64,000 bases of DNA from Bacteriovoracaceae bacterium. Its GTDB lineage: Bacteria; Bdellovibrionota; Bacteriovoracia; Bacteriovoracales; Bacteriovoracaceae. Location of the stretch: assembly GCA_017858255.1 (NCBI GenBank), contig JAFMBV010000008.1, forward strand, positions 1 through 64,000. The letters are read 5' to 3'. A model generated the notes under the pieces. It was given only the letters and a program-made list of their open reading frames with translations, did not search any database and was not told the DNA's origin. The stretch's first letter is position 1. Every line of letters begins with the position of its first letter. Shown here in pieces: positions 62,578 to 64,000 of this stretch. Both the position numbers and the translations under genes were made by a program.

Positions 62578-64000
62578 GTGAATAAAACGACTAATCAAAA
62601 TGGTTATACGCTAGGTCTATCTTGCTTTTACCATGATAGTGCGGTTTCCCTCACCTATAAGGGAAAGATTATTGGCGCCCTACAACAAGAGAGAATATCA
62701 CGCATAAAGAATGATGACTCATTTCCTTTTGAGGCGATAGAGACCCTTCTAAAAGAACACGACATATCACCTTCGCAAATTGCTCAAGTTGTTTACTATG
62801 AGAAGCCTTTCCTAACTTTTGAACGTCTATTAGAAACTTATCACGCTTACTTTCCAAAAGGTTTTTTCAGTTATTTAAAAGTGATGCCCATTTGGATTAA
62901 AGAAAAGATTTTCATTAAATCCATTATAAAAAAAGAGCTCAAAAAACTAGCAATTAAAAATGTCCCACTTTACTTTCCAAGTCATCATCATTCACACATG
63001 GCCGCAGCCTACTATCCATCCCCTTTTGATAAGGCCGCCATTTTAACTCTAGATGGAGTTGGTGAATGGGAAACCTTGAGCCTAGGGATTGGGGAAGGTA
63101 CAAAGATAAGACCACTGGCCACTCTAAACTTTCCACATTCTTTAGGACTCTTTTATTCCTCCTTCACTTACTTTTGCGGTTTTAAAGTAAATAGTGGTGA
63201 ATATAAACTTATGGGTCTCGCCCCCTATGCTCACGAAGAGTTGGAACTTGTTGATCAATACCAAAAGACCATTGAAAACCACTTAATTGATATTCGCGAA
63301 GATGGGAGTTTTCTCCTTAATCAAAAATACTTCTCCTATGCTACTGCCTTTAAAATGGTTCCAGAAAAAATATGGGAAGAACTCTTTAATATACCAGTAA
63401 GGAAACCTGAAACCGATATCACCAGGGAATACGCGGCCCTTGCCTTGGCCTGTCAAAAAGTAACTGAAAAGGTTATTTTAAAGTTAGTCCATTCCTTAAA
63501 GGAACTCTCAGGGTGTGAGAATTTATGTCTAGCTGGAGGGGTTGCCTTAAATAGTGTCGCCAATGGTCTCATCGTTCGTGAAGGTCCTTTTAAAAAGGTC
63601 TGGATTCAGCCGGCCAGTGGAGATGCAGGTAGTGCCCTAGGTTGTGCCTTAGCTGTCGATAATATTCTCTTTGCTGATGAGGCCCTCGAGGAAAAGAATA
63701 AAAAGACTTGGCCTAATGACCATATGCTTGGCGCTCTTCTTGGACCATCCTTTTCATCTGAAAAAATTGAAGATTATCTAAAGAAATCTCAAACAAAACG
63801 AATATGGTATAAGTTTGAAAATAATGAAGAATTAATTAAAAAAATTGTAGAAGACCTAACGGATCAAAAAGTTGTTGGGCTGTTTCAAGGAAAATCAGAG
63901 TTTGGACCACGAGCACTAGGTTCAAGGAGTATATTAGCAGATCCAAGAAACCCCTCTATGCAAAAGAAAGTGAATTTGAAAATAAAATTACGAGAAGGGT
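62578..64000 (+). CDS. NodU/CmcH-type carbamoyltransferase, C-terminus cut by window edge
   Basis: Open from GTG 62578 to the edge (474 codons of an expected 580-600). The N-terminal Kae1-like domain shows LGLSCFYHDSAVSL, LQQERISRIKND, metal-ligand region FPSHHHSHMAAAYYPSPF, TLDGVGEWET and GEYKLMGLAPYA; later LCLAGGVALNS and QPASGDAGSALG; the C-terminal domain begins with GKSEFGPRALGSRSILADPR. It uses carbamoyl phosphate and ATP to O-carbamoylate a sugar or small molecule. Immediately after SxtJ- and DUF5989-family genes, probably one operon. Confidence 0.93.
   Translation, partial: MNKTTNQNGYTLGLSCFYHDSAVSLTYKGKIIGALQQERISRIKNDDSFPFEAIETLLKEHDISPSQIAQVVYYEKPFLTFERLLETYHAYFPKGFFSYLKVMPIWIKEKIFIKSIIKKELKKLAIKNVPLYFPSHHHSHMAAAYYPSPFDKAAILTLDGVGEWETLSLGIGEGTKIRPLATLNFPHSLGLFYSSFTYFCGFKVNSGEYKLMGLAPYAHEELELVDQYQKTIENHLIDIREDGSFLLNQKYFSYATAFKMVPEKIWEELFNIPVRKPETDITREYAALALACQKVTEKVILKLVHSLKELSGCENLCLAGGVALNSVANGLIVREGPFKKVWIQPASGDAGSALGCALAVDNILFADEALEEKNKKTWPNDHMLGALLGPSFSSEKIEDYLKKSQTKRIWYKFENNEELIKKIVEDLTDQKVVGLFQGKSEFGPRALGSRSILADPRNPSMQKKVNLKIKLREG

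Noticed and set aside
62669-63136. Minus-strand open frames near the right edge
   Set aside because: They are antisense to the carbamoyltransferase, which is open through the whole interval with family motifs.
1-64000. CRISPR array, insertion sequence, prophage or toxin-antitoxin module
   Set aside because: No regularly spaced repeats, transposase, phage structural gene or recognisable toxin pair was seen; the only tandem repeats are the PAS-coding units.

Overview
The window looks like an AT-rich chromosome segment of a Gram-negative bacterium of the Bdellovibrionota, most likely a Bacteriovorax/Halobacteriovorax-type relative. This is inferred from the many small secreted, lipobox-bearing and outer-membrane proteins without obvious homologues, the very large chemotaxis and HD-GYP content, several secreted hydrolases, and proteins of a Bdellovibrio-like style. 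I cannot name the species from sequence alone. No tRNA, rRNA, IS element, prophage or CRISPR array was seen. Genes are densely packed and no gene-free gap exceeds 300 bases; the largest (10968-11254) holds a structured element.

Layout. 1-874: start of a class II ribonucleotide reductase (nrdJ), cut by the window edge. 990-7679: mixed accessory genes, including an EEP-type nuclease, an overlapping sialidase-fold/MptE-like pair, a subtilisin-like protease behind a short leader ORF, and a lipoprotein. 7684-17157: envelope and housekeeping block on the minus strand, rnc-era-der followed after an insertion by yfgM-like-bamB. The insertion holds two plus-strand beta-barrel proteins, a secreted protein of unknown function, an esterase and a 14-bp inverted repeat closing a possible structured RNA. 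17333-20575: degenerate Xer-like recombinase, lipoprotein amidohydrolase and an HD-domain protein, all overlapping end to end.

20572-35556 is the centrepiece: a minus-strand chemotaxis-type locus of two units. The upstream unit is cheX - REC/HD-GYP - cheY, closed by a strong terminator. The second runs cheA(REC at C-terminus) - cheW - soluble triple-PAS receptor - cheB - unknown protein - cheY - cheR - REC - second cheA(REC at N-terminus) - HPt-like protein lacking the phospho-histidine. Together they form a complete adaptation and phosphorelay circuit with no membrane receptor, so a cytoplasmic signal is expected. The REC/HD-GYP protein ties the circuit to cyclic di-GMP.

35698-47384: beta-barrel protein, EF-hand lipoprotein, nitroreductase, transaldolase-like aldolase, matrixin-type metalloprotease, ECF sigma factor with a small zinc-type anti-sigma candidate, DUF547 protein, GT-C type membrane protein and a phospholipase-D-family protein. 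47665-61866: PAS histidine kinase, SLC13 transporter, a large protein with internal signal-peptidase-like motifs, a GNAT-nitrilase fusion, small secreted proteins, an M23-fold protein that keeps zinc ligands but lacks catalytic histidines, a GST and a degenerate HD-GYP protein. 62023-64000: an SxtJ - DUF5989 - carbamoyltransferase trio, cut by the right edge.
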